The notes under the pieces: model-generated
What the model saw: the letters and a program-made list of their open reading frames with translations, nothing else
Databases searched by the model: none
Told to the model about the DNA's origin: nothing
Program-made: the position numbers and the translations under genes
Shown here: one piece after another, positions 35,600 through 43,265 of the stretch
How the letters are laid out: the number at the start of each line of letters is the position of its first letter
How positions within the stretch are numbered: position 1 is the first letter of the stretch
From: Bifidobacterium vespertilionis
Lineage (GTDB): Bacteria > Actinomycetota > Actinomycetes > Actinomycetales > Bifidobacteriaceae
DNA: 43,314 nt
NCBI RefSeq assembly: GCF_008698145.1
Contig: NZ_RZNZ01000021.1
Location: forward strand, 1-43,314
Reading direction: 5' to 3'

Positions 35600-36703
35600 A
35601 TGTCCAAAACCTCCGTGCCGGGTGTCAAACCGCCGCCGCTGAACTCGCTGGTCAGGGTGCAGGATCGTCTCACGTTCCTCTACGCCGAGCATTGCGTGGT
35701 CAATCGCGCGGACAACGCCGTAACGATCACCGACTCGCGCGGCACCGTTCACGTGCCCGCGGCTGCGTTGAGCGTACTCATGCTCGGGCCGGGCAGCAAC
35801 ATCACCTATGCCGCCATCTGTCTGCTGGCCGAATCCCGTTCCACCTGCGTCTGGGTCGGCGAGCGCGGCGTGCGCTACTACTGCCACGGCGCTTCGCTCG
35901 CCCAATCGACGCATCTGCTGGAAGCGCAGGCCAAGCTCGTGTCCTCCGAGCGTTCCCGGGTGAAGGTGGCCCGTCGCATGTACGCCATGAGATTCCCGAA
36001 TGAACCCACGGATGGCCTGACCATGCAACAGCTGCTGGGCAAGGAGGGCACCCGCGTGCGCCGGGCTTATGAACGCGAGTCCGCGCGCACCGGCGTGCCA
36101 TGGTCGGGCAGATCATATAAGACCACGGACTTTGATGACGCGGATGATGTCAACCGCGCGCTGTCCGCCGCGAACACGGCCCTGTACGGCGTGGTTCATG
36201 CGATCATCGTCGCTCTGGGATGCTCACCCGGCTTGGGATTCGTCCACGCGCGCAACGAGCGGAGCTTCGTATACGACATCGCCGACCTGTACAAGGTGGA
36301 CATCACCGTGCCGCTGGCCTTCGATCTTGTCGCCGATCAGGTGGCGGATGTGTCCGTCGCCGCACGACGGGGCATCCGCGACCGTATGAAGGATGGCAAG
36401 TTCATGCAGCGATGCGTCCGCGACATCCGTTCGCTGTTGCTACCGCGGGAGGAAATGGAGACCGATCCGCTGGAGGTGCAGGACATCACCACACAGCTGT
36501 GGGCCGGAGCTTCCGGATATAAGCCGAGCGGCACGAACTACTCGCCGAAGCATGATCCGGTTTCGGATCCGGATCCGGATCAATACGACACCGAATTCGT
36601 TCCGTTCGAGCCTGACGTCGCGGAAGACGCCCCAACTCTGGATGCCACCGAGATCACCGAGGAAGCGGAACTCGGCGAGCGATTGCGTGAGGAGTTCGAA
36701 TGA
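35600..36703 (+). CDS. cas1: CRISPR integrase Cas1, type I-E
   Basis: A 367-residue integrase that inserts new spacers together with Cas2. Active-site residues Glu149 (LLGKEGTR), His216 (GFVHARNE) and Asp229 (YDIADLYK) keep the exact spacing of the E. coli enzyme. The C-terminus extends by about 60 acidic residues beyond the core (DPDPDQYDTEFVPFEPDV), which is unusual in length and charge. It starts 17 bases after cas6e and overlaps cas2 by ATGA. Adaptation appears intact, but the array it should serve is 11 kb upstream. Confidence 0.96.
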   Translation: MSKTSVPGVKPPPLNSLVRVQDRLTFLYAEHCVVNRADNAVTITDSRGTVHVPAAALSVLMLGPGSNITYAAICLLAESRSTCVWVGERGVRYYCHGASLAQSTHLLEAQAKLVSSERSRVKVARRMYAMRFPNEPTDGLTMQQLLGKEGTRVRRAYERESARTGVPWSGRSYKTTDFDDADDVNRALSAANTALYGVVHAIIVALGCSPGLGFVHARNERSFVYDIADLYKVDITVPLAFDLVADQVADVSVAARRGIRDRMKDGKFMQRCVRDIRSLLLPREEMETDPLEVQDITTQLWAGASGYKPSGTNYSPKHDPVSDPDPDQYDTEFVPFEPDVAEDAPTLDATEITEEAELGERLREEFE

Positions 36704-37065
36704 TCGTCGTGGTGCTGTCGGTCGTGCCGCCGAAGCTGCGAGGCCATCTCACCCGCTGGCTTTTCGAAATCTCCCCCGGCGTCTACGTGGGCAAGGTCTC
36801 TGCCCGTGTCCGCGACCTGCTGTGGGAGCAAATCCAGGAAAACTGCGGCGCCAACGGCAAAGCCGTCATGGTGTATCCCGCGAACAACGAGCAGGGCTTG
36901 GAGTTCCGCACCAGGGGCCATGAATGGCAGCCGGTCGACTACGACGGGCTGGAGCTGATCATGCGGCCAAACACCACCCGAAAGCAGCAGACGAACGGCG
37001 AGCGCAAAACCCCGCGAAAGACTGGCTGGAGCAAGGCCTCGCGGTTCCGAAAGTTCGGGCGTTAA
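36700..37065 (+). CDS. cas2: CRISPR adaptation protein Cas2, type I-E
   Basis: A 121-residue Cas2 of the type I-E (CasF-like) class, the dimer core of the Cas1-Cas2 integrase. VVLSVVPPKLRGHLTRWLFE, ISPGVYVGKVSARVRDLLW and GKAVMVYPANNEQG are family marks. It carries a basic tail of about 30 residues (RKQQTNGERKTPRKTGWSK), longer than in E. coli and probably DNA-binding. It is the last gene of the operon. The degenerate mini-CRISPR starts 55 bases later. Confidence 0.95.
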   Translation: MIVVVLSVVPPKLRGHLTRWLFEISPGVYVGKVSARVRDLLWEQIQENCGANGKAVMVYPANNEQGLEFRTRGHEWQPVDYDGLELIMRPNTTRKQQTNGERKTPRKTGWSKASRFRKFGR

Positions 37066-37075
37066 CTTCTTTGCC

Positions 37076-37105
37076 TTGCCTGACGACCGCAATCACCGCT
37101 ATCAT
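37076..37105 (+). promoter_or_regulatory. possible promoter of the mini-CRISPR guide RNA
   Basis: TTGCCT (37076-37081), an 18-base spacer and TATCAT (37100-37105) could form a promoter directed at the degenerate repeats, with a start near 37112, nine bases before the first repeat. A small stem ACCGC/GCGGT (37095-37115) overlaps it and may instead be a weak stop for the cas operon. Both readings are tentative. Confidence 0.4.
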
Positions 37106-37120
37106 AAGTGGCGGTTTAGT

Positions 37121-37196
37121 AGTAGCTCCGCATACGCGGGGATGATCCGTTGTGATGTATCAGTTAGATACGTTCCCTGCTTAGCGGGGATGATAA
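37121..37196 (+). CRISPR. degenerate two-repeat mini-CRISPR between cas2 and fic
   Basis: Repeat 1 (37121-37149) keeps the whole 3' part of the array repeat, CCGCATACGCGGGGATGATCCG apart from its first bases, written here as CCGCATACGCG plus GGGATGATCCG, with changes only in the 5' third. The 22-base spacer 37150-37171 starts TTGTGATGTAT. Repeat 2 (37172-37196) is shortened: GTTCCCTGCTTAGCGGGGAT then GATAA. A normal unit would be 61 nt; this is 51. The spacer resembles DNA 34 bases downstream, before fic. An intact handle on repeat 1 means Cas6e and Cas5 could still make a usable guide. Either this is a decayed array or a CreA-like regulatory guide. Confidence 0.85.
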
Positions 37197-37202
37197 TAAA
37201 TG

Positions 37203-37227
37203 AAATTGTGTTGTATGTGGTATATAT
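37203..37227 (+). promoter_or_regulatory. putative Cascade target site in the fic promoter region
   Basis: Protospacer-like 37206-37227 starts TTGTGTTGTAT, preceded by AAA as a possible PAM. Against the mini-CRISPR spacer it matches at 16 of 22 positions; mismatches are at 6, 12, 13, 15, 18 and 22. It covers TATATAT (37221-37227), a candidate -10 box, and ends 41 bases before the fic start. Binding there by Cascade would block fic transcription without cutting, because pairing is incomplete. Confidence 0.65.
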
Positions 37228-37268
37228 GAACTAGAACACTTATTATCTGTCATAAAGGAGGCCTGCTG

Positions 37269-38495
37269 ATGACAGATAGCGCTCTACAGCCCATCCCAAT
37301 CGCTCCGATCGGTCAGGAGCAACACCTATGGCACCCCGCCGATGACGCATATCTCTCGAGAAGCGCACGCGCCCGCAAAACCGGCCCATACTTTTCGGCA
37401 GTGCCACACCCCATCCGCGACTGCCAGTTCGTCATCCCTTCGGATGTCAGTGCGGATCTTGAAGAGACAGCTCAGGACCTTGGACGATTAGACACCTACG
37501 CCGCCGCCAAACTTGGCAGCCAGAACCGTGTGCTTGGCCCGATGTCCGCCATTCTGCTTCGCACGGAGTCCACATCCTCCTCGCAGATCGAAAACCTCAC
37601 AGTAGGAGCCAAGAATCTTGCCCTTCAGGAACTCGGAGAAGGTACCGGAGGCAACGCGGCGATTGTGGTAGGCAACGTCCATGCCATGGAGGCCGCGCTG
37701 GACCTATCTCAGACGCTCGACGAGCAGAATCTACTCGCCATGCATCGGGCTCTGTTGGAGACCCAAGCCGGTTGGGATGCATATGCCGGTCGATACCGCA
37801 ACGAACTCGTCTGGGTGGGAGGCAGTTCGGCCGGCCCGCGAAATGCCAGTCATGTTGGCCCGCAGCCTGAACTGGTGCGCCCAGCCATCATGGATGCACT
37901 GGATTTTCTCGCGCGGAACGACCTTCCCGTCGTTCTGCAATGCGCCATCGCGCACGCTCAGTTTGAGACGATCCACCCATTCGCCGACGGCAACGGACGG
38001 GTCGGCCGAGCCCTGATTCACGCCATCTTGCGCAACAAAGGGTTGATCCGTCACGTGACGCCACCGGTATCGGCTGGACTTCTGACGGACACACGCAAGT
38101 ATTTCGACGCGCTGACCACATACCGGCAAGGCGACGCCCGCCCCATAGTGGATTGCCTCGCCTACGCCTGCCGCTATGCCGCTCAGACCGGCATTACCCT
38201 CATCGATCAGCTGACCGAACAACTGGATATCGCCCGGCAGGCTCTCCACGGTGTACGACGCGATGCCGCTGCTTGGACCGTGCTCCCCCTGCTGATTGAA
38301 CAGCCGATCATCACGCCCCAATACCTCGTCTCCCACACTGACTGCACACCCGCCACAGCTCGTCGCGCAATCGAAATCCTTACGGAGCGAGGCGTGCTGA
38401 GCGAGATCAGGGGCGGCCGAAGAAATATGGTTTGGGCGCACAAAGGCGTTCTCGCCGTTCTGGACGATTACGCCGCACAGATTAGGAGGCGGTAG
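37269..38495 (+). CDS. Fic family AMP-transferase with C-terminal winged helix
   Basis: A 408-residue Fic protein; the family attaches AMP (or other phospho groups) to Ser, Thr or Tyr of target proteins and can be toxic. The active-site motif HPFADGNGRVGR is perfect, with catalytic His236. An N-terminal inhibitory helix motif, Ser104-xxx-Glu108-Asn109 (SSSQIEN), makes it a self-restrained class II Fic. The C-terminus (about 340-400) looks like a winged helix (TPATARRAIEILTERGVL), suggesting DNA binding. AAAGGAGG lies before ATG 37269. It is the first gene after the cas operon, and its upstream DNA partly matches the mini-CRISPR spacer, so Cascade may control it. It could otherwise be a housekeeping Fic that landed here. 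Confidence 0.9.
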   Translation: MTDSALQPIPIAPIGQEQHLWHPADDAYLSRSARARKTGPYFSAVPHPIRDCQFVIPSDVSADLEETAQDLGRLDTYAAAKLGSQNRVLGPMSAILLRTESTSSSQIENLTVGAKNLALQELGEGTGGNAAIVVGNVHAMEAALDLSQTLDEQNLLAMHRALLETQAGWDAYAGRYRNELVWVGGSSAGPRNASHVGPQPELVRPAIMDALDFLARNDLPVVLQCAIAHAQFETIHPFADGNGRVGRALIHAILRNKGLIRHVTPPVSAGLLTDTRKYFDALTTYRQGDARPIVDCLAYACRYAAQTGITLIDQLTEQLDIARQALHGVRRDAAAWTVLPLLIEQPIITPQYLVSHTDCTPATARRAIEILTERGVLSEIRGGRRNMVWAHKGVLAVLDDYAAQIRRR

Positions 38496-38520
38496 TTTCG
38501 AGTACTATCCGTCTTCGCCC

Positions 38521-38766
38521 GTGCCACTCCTCTACCGTGCCTGTCAACTACAGCGAAACTACCTCGGCATTGACGCGCGCGGTAGCTGGTTCGACGCGGT
38601 CGCGACCAACCACGAACAATGCCGAGCCGAGCAACTGCGCGCCCTGATGCGCGAATACCCGGACATCATCTACGAAACCCTGCAGGCCGGAGGATTGCTC
38701 GAGCCCAGTACGAGGATCAACCGCCCAAAAATCCCCGATCGCATGGAGCGGTTGCGCAGGTACTGA
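38521..38766 (+). CDS. small hypothetical ORF after fic, possibly 5'-truncated
   Basis: 81 codons from GTG 38521, 25 bases after fic, with no ribosome site at the right distance. The reading frame stays open and coding-like upstream of the GTG (EYYPSSPV), so the start may be wrong or lost. The protein is polar and helical (EQCRAEQLRALMREYPDIIY) with a basic end (RPKIPDRMERLRRY). It has no Fic-inhibitor motif, so I do not call it an antitoxin. The family is unknown. It ends 20 bases before the DUF234 gene remnant. Confidence 0.35.
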   Translation: MPLLYRACQLQRNYLGIDARGSWFDAVATNHEQCRAEQLRALMREYPDIIYETLQAGGLLEPSTRINRPKIPDRMERLRRY

Positions 38767-38785
38767 TGATTACAGACTATAAACG

Positions 38786-38898
38786 CTGTTCTCCAAGCAC
38801 CCCGCACCGCGCATCACCCGTGCAAAACACGCGAGGGACCGGATCTGCATTTTGTCCACGCGGCGGAAATGCTCGAAACAGCCGGGGCAACGCACTAG
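38786..38898 (+). pseudogene. 3' remnant of a second DUF234 ATPase gene
   Basis: These 113 bases align with the last 111 bases of the intact gene at 39544-41010 (40900-41010), from CTGTTCTCCAAGCACCC to the stop region CTAGCAACG. Small indels break the frame. The downstream DNA is also shared, as structured repeat copies 2 and 3. A paralogue once stood here and was deleted except for its tail. Confidence 0.85.
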
Positions 38899-39332
38899 CA
38901 ACGTTGTTTTCCCATGTTCTACGCGCCTCAAGGGCATCCGACAGGGCCGAACGACGGTCGGCCGGCATGTAATTCCGATTTGTGCGGTCGATTTCCCAGG
39001 GCAGGGCGGATAACAGCGGATAACAGCACCGCCATTCCGCCGGTTTTCCGCGGATGCCATCCGGATGCTATCCGGGGGAACCGGAAAAACGCATGCACAA
39101 ATCGGAATTACCCGATGTAGTTTGGACGGCAGAGCGGCGGCAAAGCGTCGCGAGCCGTAGTTGACTCCCACGAAGCGCGGGATACTACGTTGTCGCCTCC
39201 GAGAAACGCGTTATCGGGATATTTCCGCAACTCGTGGACTGATGCACCGCAATAGTCAACGGCATTCCCCTCACAAAATGCCCGCCGCACCACTGTTAGC
39301 GATCCGCAGCTGCGGATTTGAACCGAGAGTGA
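38899..39332. repeat. DUF234-linked structured repeat, copy 2
   Basis: A full-length copy of about 430 bases. Inverted repeats are at 38969-38985 and 39095-39111 (GTAATTCCGATTTGTGC and GCACAAATCGGAATTAC). Inside, GCGGATAACA and GGATGCNATCC words are each doubled, so the inner stem can form in two registers. The right end GTTAGCGATCCGCAGCTGCG plus GATTTGAACCGAGAGTGA matches copy 1 exactly apart from one base, and similarity stops at 39332. On the minus strand this end reads GGTTCAAATCC, as in a tRNA T-arm. Confidence 0.85.
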
Positions 39333-39419
39333 CATCCCCCCAGCCGCATCCTTCAGCCGCTCGCCATACAACGTCTTGCCATAGCCTGCCACGGCTTCCA
39401 ACAGCCCATCCATTCGCAT
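39333..39419 (-). pseudogene. truncated ORF start cut off at the repeat edge
   Basis: From ATG 39419 on the minus strand the frame reads MRMDGLLEAVAGYGKTLYGE then RLKDAAGG, with coding-like third-position GC, and then runs into repeat copy 2. It looks like the first 27-28 residues of a gene interrupted by the repeat. The family is not recognised. It could also be chance. Confidence 0.3.
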
Positions 39420-39435
39420 CTACCCCGTGCTAATG

Positions 39436-39465
39436 TATTCGTAAACAACTTATTCGTAACCAACT
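39436..39465. promoter_or_regulatory. 15-bp direct repeat before the DUF234 ATPase gene
   Basis: TATTCGTAAACAACT (39436-39450) is followed directly by TATTCGTAACCAACT (39451-39465). This AT-rich pair lies about 80 bases before the start codon in an otherwise GC-rich region, a likely promoter or operator. A third, weaker half (GCTCACGAAC) follows. Confidence 0.5.
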
Positions 39466-39543
39466 TGCTCACGAACACATTAATTCCGCTCAGCACCAAG
39501 CGCACAGCGCCACCCGCCCAGCGCACATGACACGAGGAAGAAG

Positions 39544-41010
39544 ATGCCCATGGCTTTCAACGCCCAATCCGACGGCAGATTCGTCGGCAGGGATCACGAA
39601 CTGAAAACGCTGGAATACCACGCCTCACTGGGCAAGTTCCAGATGGTCGTGGTGTACGGGCGCAGGCGCGTGGGCAAAACCGCGCTCATCGCCAAGTTCT
39701 GCGAGGACCGTCGTGTGCTGTGGTTCACCGCCAAGGAGCAGAGCGCCGCGGTGAATCTGCGCGAGTTCTCCAGAACGATCCTGCGGTTCTTCGGAGAGAC
39801 CGCATTCGCCGGGGGCTTCGCCAGCTGGGATGCCGCGCTCGAATTCATCGCCGGGAAGGCCGAATCCGAGACCGACGAACCGTTCGTGTTCGTATTCGAC
39901 GAATTCCCCTACGCCGCGGCCGCGGAGCCTGGATTGCCATCCATCATGCAGATCGCGATCGATCATCGCTTCAGGAGCACGAACATGATGATGATCCTGT
40001 GCGGCAGCAACGAGGGGTTCATGGAGGGCAAGGTACTTGGCTATAAAAGCCCTCTGTACGGACGCCGCAACGCGCAGATCCACCTCATGCCGTTCGACGT
40101 CATCGACGCGTGCAAGATGCTGCCGCCGCGGACCGGCTGGCTGGAAAAGGTGCAATACTACGCCGTTCTTGGTGGCACTCCATATTACTTGGAGCAGATC
40201 GATCCCAATCTGACGTTCCGGCAGAACATCCAGACCCGATGCTTCAGCCAGTCGGGGATCCTCTACGAGGAGCCGATGATGCTGCTGCGGCAGGAACTCA
40301 GGGAACCGGCATTGTACGGATCCATCCTCGACGCCCTGGGAGCCGGACGCACCAGGCCGAAGGAGATCGGGGAGTACGCCGGCGTGGAGCAGAACTCCGT
40401 CGGATCGTACCTGAAGACGTTGGAGCACCTTGGCTTGGTGGAGCGTTTGGTACCGTTCGGCGAGGATCCGAAGCACTCGCGCAAGGGCCTATGGAAGTTG
40501 AAGGACCCGTTCTTCGCCTACTGGTACAGATTCGTCGGCCCCGTCACGTCGTCGATCGACATGGGACTGGGCGCCATGTCGAGCGCCTCAGGCACCTCCG
40601 GACCGGTTTTCGACACGTATGTGGGTCAGCAGTTCGAGGATATGTGCGCCCAGTGGATTGTGCGTCAATGCGCCGCGGGGATGATCGACTTTCTGCCCAC
40701 CCAGATCGGCAAATGGTGGGGGAACGACCCCATCGCGCGCGAACAGACCGACATCGACGTGGTGATGGGCGACACCGCGAACCACCGTGTGCTGCTTGGC
40801 GAGTGCAAATGGCGCGAACGATTCAACGAGACCGATGCCATCGACAAGCTGAAAGCCCGTTCCCCGCTGATCAGCATGAAAGGCGACCGCGTCTATTACC
40901 TGTTCTCCAAGCACCCAACTTCGCACATCACCCGGGCAAAACACGAGGGACCGGACCTGCATTTTGTCGACGCGCCGGAAATGCTCGAACCAGCCAAGAC
41001 AACGGACTAG
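39544..41010 (+). CDS. AAA ATPase with C-terminal DUF234 nuclease-like domain
   Basis: A 488-residue protein. The N-terminal archaeal-type ATPase has Walker A GRRRVGKT (residues 39-46), Walker B VFVFDEFPY and a sensor-like MMMILCGSN. A winged-helix middle (RPKEIGEYAGVEQNSVGSYL) follows. The C-terminal DUF234 region has a PD-(D/E)xK-like centre: Asp405 (TDIDVV) and Glu420-x-Lys422 (GECKW). Such proteins are common in prokaryotes, often in variable DNA; their role is not established, though a nuclease or defence role is plausible. GAGGA lies before ATG 39544. The tail of a paralogue remains at 38786, and the gene is followed directly by structured repeat copy 3. Confidence 0.88.
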   Translation: MPMAFNAQSDGRFVGRDHELKTLEYHASLGKFQMVVVYGRRRVGKTALIAKFCEDRRVLWFTAKEQSAAVNLREFSRTILRFFGETAFAGGFASWDAALEFIAGKAESETDEPFVFVFDEFPYAAAAEPGLPSIMQIAIDHRFRSTNMMMILCGSNEGFMEGKVLGYKSPLYGRRNAQIHLMPFDVIDACKMLPPRTGWLEKVQYYAVLGGTPYYLEQIDPNLTFRQNIQTRCFSQSGILYEEPMMLLRQELREPALYGSILDALGAGRTRPKEIGEYAGVEQNSVGSYLKTLEHLGLVERLVPFGEDPKHSRKGLWKLKDPFFAYWYRFVGPVTSSIDMGLGAMSSASGTSGPVFDTYVGQQFEDMCAQWIVRQCAAGMIDFLPTQIGKWWGNDPIAREQTDIDVVMGDTANHRVLLGECKWRERFNETDAIDKLKARSPLISMKGDRVYYLFSKHPTSHITRAKHEGPDLHFVDAPEMLEPAKTTD

Positions 41011-41285
41011 CAACGTCGTTTCCCCATGTTCTACGCGCCCCACGGGCTTTCGACCGGCCCAAACGACGGTCGGCCGGCATGTAATTCCGATTTGTGCGGT
41101 CGATTTCCCAAGGTGGGGCGGATAGCAGCACCGCCATTCCGCCGGTTTTCCGCGGATGCTATCCGGGCAATCCGGAAAAACGACCGCACAAATCGGAATT
41201 ACCCGATGTAGTTTGGACCGCGGAGCACCACGGGACGTAGTCGGAGCCCCCGAAGCGCAGGACACTACGTTGCTGTCGGTTGAAA
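41011..41285. repeat. DUF234-linked structured repeat, copy 3
   Basis: A shorter copy, beginning at the stop codon of the intact ATPase gene. Its inverted repeats are the best preserved: 22-bp perfect arms at 41081-41102 and 41181-41202, opening GTAATTCCGATTTGTGC. The inner stem is GGATAGCA/TGCTATCC, where copy 1 has GGATAACA/TGTTATCC: both sides changed together. The right end stops after CACTACGTTG, so the GATTTGAACC tail of copies 1 and 2 is missing. Confidence 0.85.
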
Positions 41286-41442
41286 TGCGGACATGGCGGT
41301 CCCGCCGAGCATGCTGCCGCGCTGCGCCCGGACGAGAAGAGATAGATCCAGCCCCTTCCCCCGGACGACTGCTTCAATGCCTGTTCTGCGCTTACGCATA
41401 AACGTCAAGGAACGGTAGAAGAGGAAGAAGTCAAAGCATAAA

Positions 41443-41512
41443 AGTACAATCCGCATACATAGATGAACCAATCTTTATACTACAAAGTACAATCTGAGGA
41501 TAAGATTGTACT
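41443..41512. promoter_or_regulatory. operator and promoter of the AlbA_2 gene
   Basis: A perfect inverted repeat AGTACAATC-N9-GATTGTACT lies at 41486-41512, and a third half-site AGTACAATC at 41443-41451. Between them is TATACT (41476-41481), a likely -10 box. The palindrome just after the -10 and the half-site near the -35 suggest repression by a dimeric regulator, possibly the gene product itself. Confidence 0.75.
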
Positions 41513-41541
41513 AAGAGATTAACCAAGTGGGACAAACATAC

Positions 41542-43017
41542 ATGCTTGAACTCGAACTTCGAAAACTGATCGACACCGTGAGGGCTCGCCACGCAGAGGA
41601 GCAAACGGTGGAGCTCAAAGCCGCCAACCAAGGATGTCCGACAAAACTTTACGACACACTGTCTAGTTTCTCGAACCAGGATGACGGCGGCATCATCATC
41701 TTCGGCGTGCGCGAAAAGGATGATTTCGCGGTCGTTGGCGTATATGATGTGCAGGATCTGATGAAGCACGTAACGGAACAATGCAATCAGATGCATCCCA
41801 AAGTTCGCGCGGTATTTACAACATGCGAAATTGACGGAAAACATGTGGTAAGCGCGGAGATCCCAGCACAGGACGTCGCAGACCGGCCCTGTTTCTACGA
41901 GGGGAAAGGACGTTATAGGGGAGCGTATGTGCGAGTGGGGGACGCGGACGAGCCCATGACCGAGTATGAGATCTATAGCTACGAGGCGTTTCGTCGAAAG
42001 TACGAGGACGAACTGCGCGTGGTGGAGCGCGCGGACCCCGACGATCTGAACAGGGACGATCTGCTGAAGTACGAACTTGCGCTCAAACAGGATCGTCCGC
42101 ATCTGGCACAGATGGAGCAGGACCAGATCCTTGACCTGATGAGCATAATCCGTAATGGACATCCGACGCTTGCCGGCACAATGCTATTCGCCCCCTACCC
42201 TCAGGCCTTCTTCCCTCAATACGGCATTATCGCCACCCACATTCCGGGAACAGAAGTCGGCGTCGTCGGCGAAGACGGCGAACGATTCATCGACAACGCC
42301 CGAATCGAAGGCAATCTGGGAGAACAGCTCCGGGGCGCCGTCGCCTTTGTGCGCAAGAACATGAGAATCAAGACCGTGATCTCCCCCGCCACTGGCGAAC
42401 GAAAGGACAAAACCGAGTATCCGATCGAGGCAGTTCGCGAATTGGTGCTCAACGCCCTCATCCACCGGGATTACAGCATTCACACACAGGGAATGCCGAT
42501 TCAGCTACAGATGTTCGAGGATCGATTGGTGATCACCAATCCCGGTGGTCTGTATGGCCGGCTGACGGTCGACCAGCTCGGGAAAGTCCAGCCGGATACG
42601 CGAAATCCGGTCATCACCAACGCCATGGAGGTTCTAGCCCTAGTCGAAAACCGATACTCCGGCATCCCAACGGTGCGACGGCTGATGGCCGAAGCCGGTC
42701 TGCCGGCCCCGCAGTTCGAAAACGGCAGAGGCGAGTTCCGCGCAACACTAAAGGCTCCTGACTACACCCTTGTCCCCAACGAGCCAGCGCGACCACGCAA
42801 TAACAATAACGAAAATGATCTCAAAGGAAAGACCGCGGCTTTGCTGGACTTCTGCCGCATCTCTCGCACCCGTCGCGAGATCGTGGACTTTCTGAACCTG
42901 AACAGTTCCGCATATGCGATGCGCGCCTACGTCAACCCGCTGGTGGACAGCGGCCGGCTGACGCTCGGAATCCCCGACAGACCCAAGAGCCCCCGGCAAA
43001 CGTACAAGACATCGTGA
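41542..43017 (+). CDS. AlbA_2 (Schlafen-like) domain transcriptional regulator / ATP-binding protein
   Basis: A protein of about 491 residues. The N-terminal AlbA_2 domain (ETVELK-like EEQTVELKAAN, then DDGGIIIFGV and YRGAYVRVGD) is followed by the RecG-like C-terminal ATP-binding region (RELVLNALIHRDYS, ITNPGGLYG, NPVITNAM) and a final winged helix (SRTRREIVDFLNLNSSAYAM). Such proteins are often called putative regulators or wrongly called RecG helicases; no helicase motifs are present. The start is ATG 41542; GTG 41527 in frame is possible, and neither has a strong ribosome site. It is preceded by the AGTACAATC operator, so autoregulation is likely. Confidence 0.8.
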   Translation: MLELELRKLIDTVRARHAEEQTVELKAANQGCPTKLYDTLSSFSNQDDGGIIIFGVREKDDFAVVGVYDVQDLMKHVTEQCNQMHPKVRAVFTTCEIDGKHVVSAEIPAQDVADRPCFYEGKGRYRGAYVRVGDADEPMTEYEIYSYEAFRRKYEDELRVVERADPDDLNRDDLLKYELALKQDRPHLAQMEQDQILDLMSIIRNGHPTLAGTMLFAPYPQAFFPQYGIIATHIPGTEVGVVGEDGERFIDNARIEGNLGEQLRGAVAFVRKNMRIKTVISPATGERKDKTEYPIEAVRELVLNALIHRDYSIHTQGMPIQLQMFEDRLVITNPGGLYGRLTVDQLGKVQPDTRNPVITNAMEVLALVENRYSGIPTVRRLMAEAGLPAPQFENGRGEFRATLKAPDYTLVPNEPARPRNNNNENDLKGKTAALLDFCRISRTRREIVDFLNLNSSAYAMRAYVNPLVDSGRLTLGIPDRPKSPRQTYKTS

Positions 43018-43265
43018 ATGACCGATCAGCCATTTCGAGCACCTGAAAGCAGACCCAACCACTGCCCGTTCTGCCCACGGACTTCACGTATCATGGGCAT
43101 TAAAGACGCGCGAAGACAGCCGGTCCTATGCGGATCGAAGGCGGCCGATGATGGCTGTTAGCAGATGGCTGCGCTTCAAAAAGCGCTTGGCGGATTTTAG
43201 TGGTGGTTGCAACACCTGAGTGATTTGCCACCTCGAACGGTGGTCTTCGCGATGACGCGATCATA
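43018..43265. other. intergenic region with small hairpins
   Basis: No convincing gene. GCGCTT-CAAA-AAGCGC (43171-43186) and CCACC/GGTGG (43228-43243) are small stems between two convergent genes and could be weak bidirectional terminators. A 66-codon minus-strand open frame here has poor coding character. Confidence 0.35.

Noticed and set aside
38521..38766. Antitoxin partner of Fic
   Set aside because: The small protein lacks the inhibitory Ser/Thr-xxx-Glu-Gly/Asn motif, and Fic already carries its own at residues 104-109.
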